Shown here one piece after another: positions 6,389 to 7,241 of a stretch of 7,241 nt of DNA. Source of the stretch: Acetofilamentum sp. (GTDB lineage Bacteria > Bacteroidota > Bacteroidia > Bacteroidales > DTU049); contig DYON01000020.1 in the NCBI GenBank assembly GCA_020720525.1, positions 10,849-18,089 of the forward strand, read 5' to 3'. Each line of letters begins with the position of its first letter. Positions within the stretch are counted from its first letter, which is position 1. The notes under the pieces are model-generated. The model was given only the letters and a program-made list of their open reading frames with translations. It searched no databases and was not told the DNA's origin. A program made the position numbers and the translations under genes.

Positions 6389-6417
6389 ATCCAAAGAAAG
6401 ATATAATTCGTTTAGTG

Positions 6418-6432
6418 CAGCAACAATTGCTG
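6418..6432. repeat. Inverted repeat upstream of the thiF-like gene
   Basis: CAGCAA and TTGCTG are perfect 6-bp arms around a 3-base spacer, ending 10 bases before the -7 element. The position overlaps the -33 to -12 region of the putative promoter, where a repressor could bind. There is no T-run after it, so it does not look like a terminator for the kinase gene. Confidence 0.35.
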
Positions 6433-6442
6433 AAAATTTCAT

Positions 6443-6450
6443 TACTTTTG
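6443..6450 (+). promoter_or_regulatory. Bacteroidetes-type -7 element of the thiF-like gene
   Basis: TACTTTTG is an exact TAnnTTTG match 17 bases before the ATG at 6468, suggesting that the gene has its own promoter in the 79-base gap after the kinase. A -33 TTTG at the normal spacing is missing. Confidence 0.5.
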
Positions 6451-6467
6451 GAAATCATTTTACACAC

Positions 6468-7061
6468 ATGACTTTTGACGAAATCAAAGATATAGTTTCG
6501 ACCTATACGGTTGGAATAGCTGGTTGCGGAGGTTTAGGTTCGAATTGTGCAGCAATGCTTGTTCGAAGTGGCATTAAAAACCTAGTGATTGCCGATTTCG
6601 ACACCATTTCGGAGAGCAACTTAAATCGGCAATTTTTCTTCCATCATCAAATTGGCAAGTCGAAAGCAACAACACTTCGGGAAAATATTCTACTCATTGA
6701 TCCGAAAGTCGATATCCAATCGCATCATATACGGCTCGATAAATCGAATATTGGAATAATATTCGGAAAATGTATCATCATAGTTGAAGCATTCGACACA
6801 GCTGAAGCCAAACAAATGATCATAGAAGTTGTTTCGGAAGATTTTCCTGGCAAGACCTTGGTTTGCGCATCGGGGCTGAGTGGTCTTGAAAATGCAGAAC
6901 AAATGAAAGTTGTTCGCAATGGAAACCTAGTTATTGTTGGCGATTTCGCAGAAGAAGTGTCGGAAACCAATCCACCACTTGCACCCAAAGTTTCAATTGC
7001 TGCTTCTTTGCAAGCAAATGAGGTTATTAAGCTCTTGCTTAACCAATATCTGCAATCTTAA
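6468..7061 (+). CDS. thiF: ThiF family sulfur-carrier adenylyltransferase (short form, ThiF family 2 type)
   Basis: E1-like enzymes of this type adenylate the C-terminal Gly-Gly of a small sulfur carrier (ThiS, or MoaD in the MoeB branch) before sulfur transfer. The 197 residues form one Rossmann-type domain. The nucleotide loop is GIAGCGGLGSNCA (16-28), then IADFDTISESNLNRQFFF (41-58) with the acidic residue D43 and the conserved NLNRQ with R54. GKSKA follows (63-67), and EAFDTAEAK (107-115) holds D110. The end carries VGDFAEE and APKVSIAASLQANEVIKLLL, as in the short ThiF family 2. The paired CxxC zinc motifs of MoeB and longer ThiF are absent, as expected for the short form. No ThiS, ThiG or ThiH gene lies in the window. 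Thiamine synthesis is the default role; activating a carrier for the AOR pterin cofactor is a speculative alternative. Confidence 0.85.
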   Translation: MTFDEIKDIVSTYTVGIAGCGGLGSNCAAMLVRSGIKNLVIADFDTISESNLNRQFFFHHQIGKSKATTLRENILLIDPKVDIQSHHIRLDKSNIGIIFGKCIIIVEAFDTAEAKQMIIEVVSEDFPGKTLVCASGLSGLENAEQMKVVRNGNLVIVGDFAEEVSETNPPLAPKVSIAASLQANEVIKLLLNQYLQS

Positions 7062-7067
7062 AAACCG

Positions 7068-7202
7068 TTATTTTCTTTCAGTTTTTATATCCTTGTAATT
7101 CTTCTTAGTTTCATTAATGGTCAACTTATACCTGTACCAGCACAAACAACTACACACTTCATCGTTCACTTGCTCGAACTTGAATTTATATAGAACGTAA
7201 TA
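7068..7202 (-). pseudogene. Possible 3' remnant of a gene on the minus strand
   Basis: Read on the minus strand, 44 sense codons run from just after a TAA (plus 7203-7205) to a TAA at 7068-7070. They contain FKFEQVNDEVCSCLCWYRYK and a lysine-rich tail (NETKKNYKDIKTERK). The composition looks protein-like, with a clustered CSCLCW motif, but there is no ATG; only GTG codons (such as 7167-7169) could start it. The family is not recognised. It may be a frameshifted end of a gene that continues outside the window, or chance. It would be convergent with the thiF-like gene. Confidence 0.25.
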
Positions 7203-7241
7203 TTAAATTTGGCATATTCTAAATATATCTTCTTTGCTCTT

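Overview
The window looks like an AT-rich segment of a Bacteroidetes genome, probably an anaerobe. This is inferred from four things: near absence of Shine-Dalgarno sequences, A-rich leaders, exact or near matches to the Bacteroidetes -7 element TAnnTTTG in front of several genes, and a tungsten/molybdenum-type aldehyde ferredoxin oxidoreductase (AOR). No rRNA, tRNA, CRISPR array or intact mobile element was seen.

Left part (1-2150). On the minus strand, a family 2 glycosyltransferase (449-1252) overlaps an unrecognised 149-residue protein (28-477), and a candidate terminator lies at the end of the pair. Upstream, also on the minus strand, is a shortened RhuM-family gene (1290-1631). It keeps the N-terminal and C-terminal parts of the family but lacks the middle, so it is probably a relic of an accessory element. 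About 350 bases then hold no convincing gene. They are followed on the plus strand by a tiny open frame for a single-span membrane peptide (1984-2097) and a perfect 14-bp bidirectional terminator (2111-2148).

Middle part (2152-4562). A 719-residue AOR-family enzyme is encoded on the minus strand. Its four expected cluster cysteines are present, but the spacing and some pterin-binding motifs differ from the canonical enzyme. A 251-bp divergent intergenic region separates it from the signalling genes.

Right part (4563-7241). On the plus strand, a stand-alone response regulator with an unusual insertion is followed five bases later by a membrane histidine kinase. The kinase carries a GGIENPF motif, matching the GGxxNPF quinone-sensing motif of RegB/PrrB. 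A short ThiF-type sulfur-carrier adenylyltransferase follows behind its own probable -7 element. The last 180 bases hold only a possible gene remnant on the minus strand.

Working hypothesis (inference): a quinone- or redox-responsive two-component pair sits back to back with an AOR that consumes or produces low-potential electrons. The ThiF-like protein could serve thiamine synthesis or, less certainly, activation of a sulfur carrier for the pterin dithiolene cofactor. Nothing in the sequence proves that the kinase pair controls the AOR, and the regulator has no DNA-binding domain.
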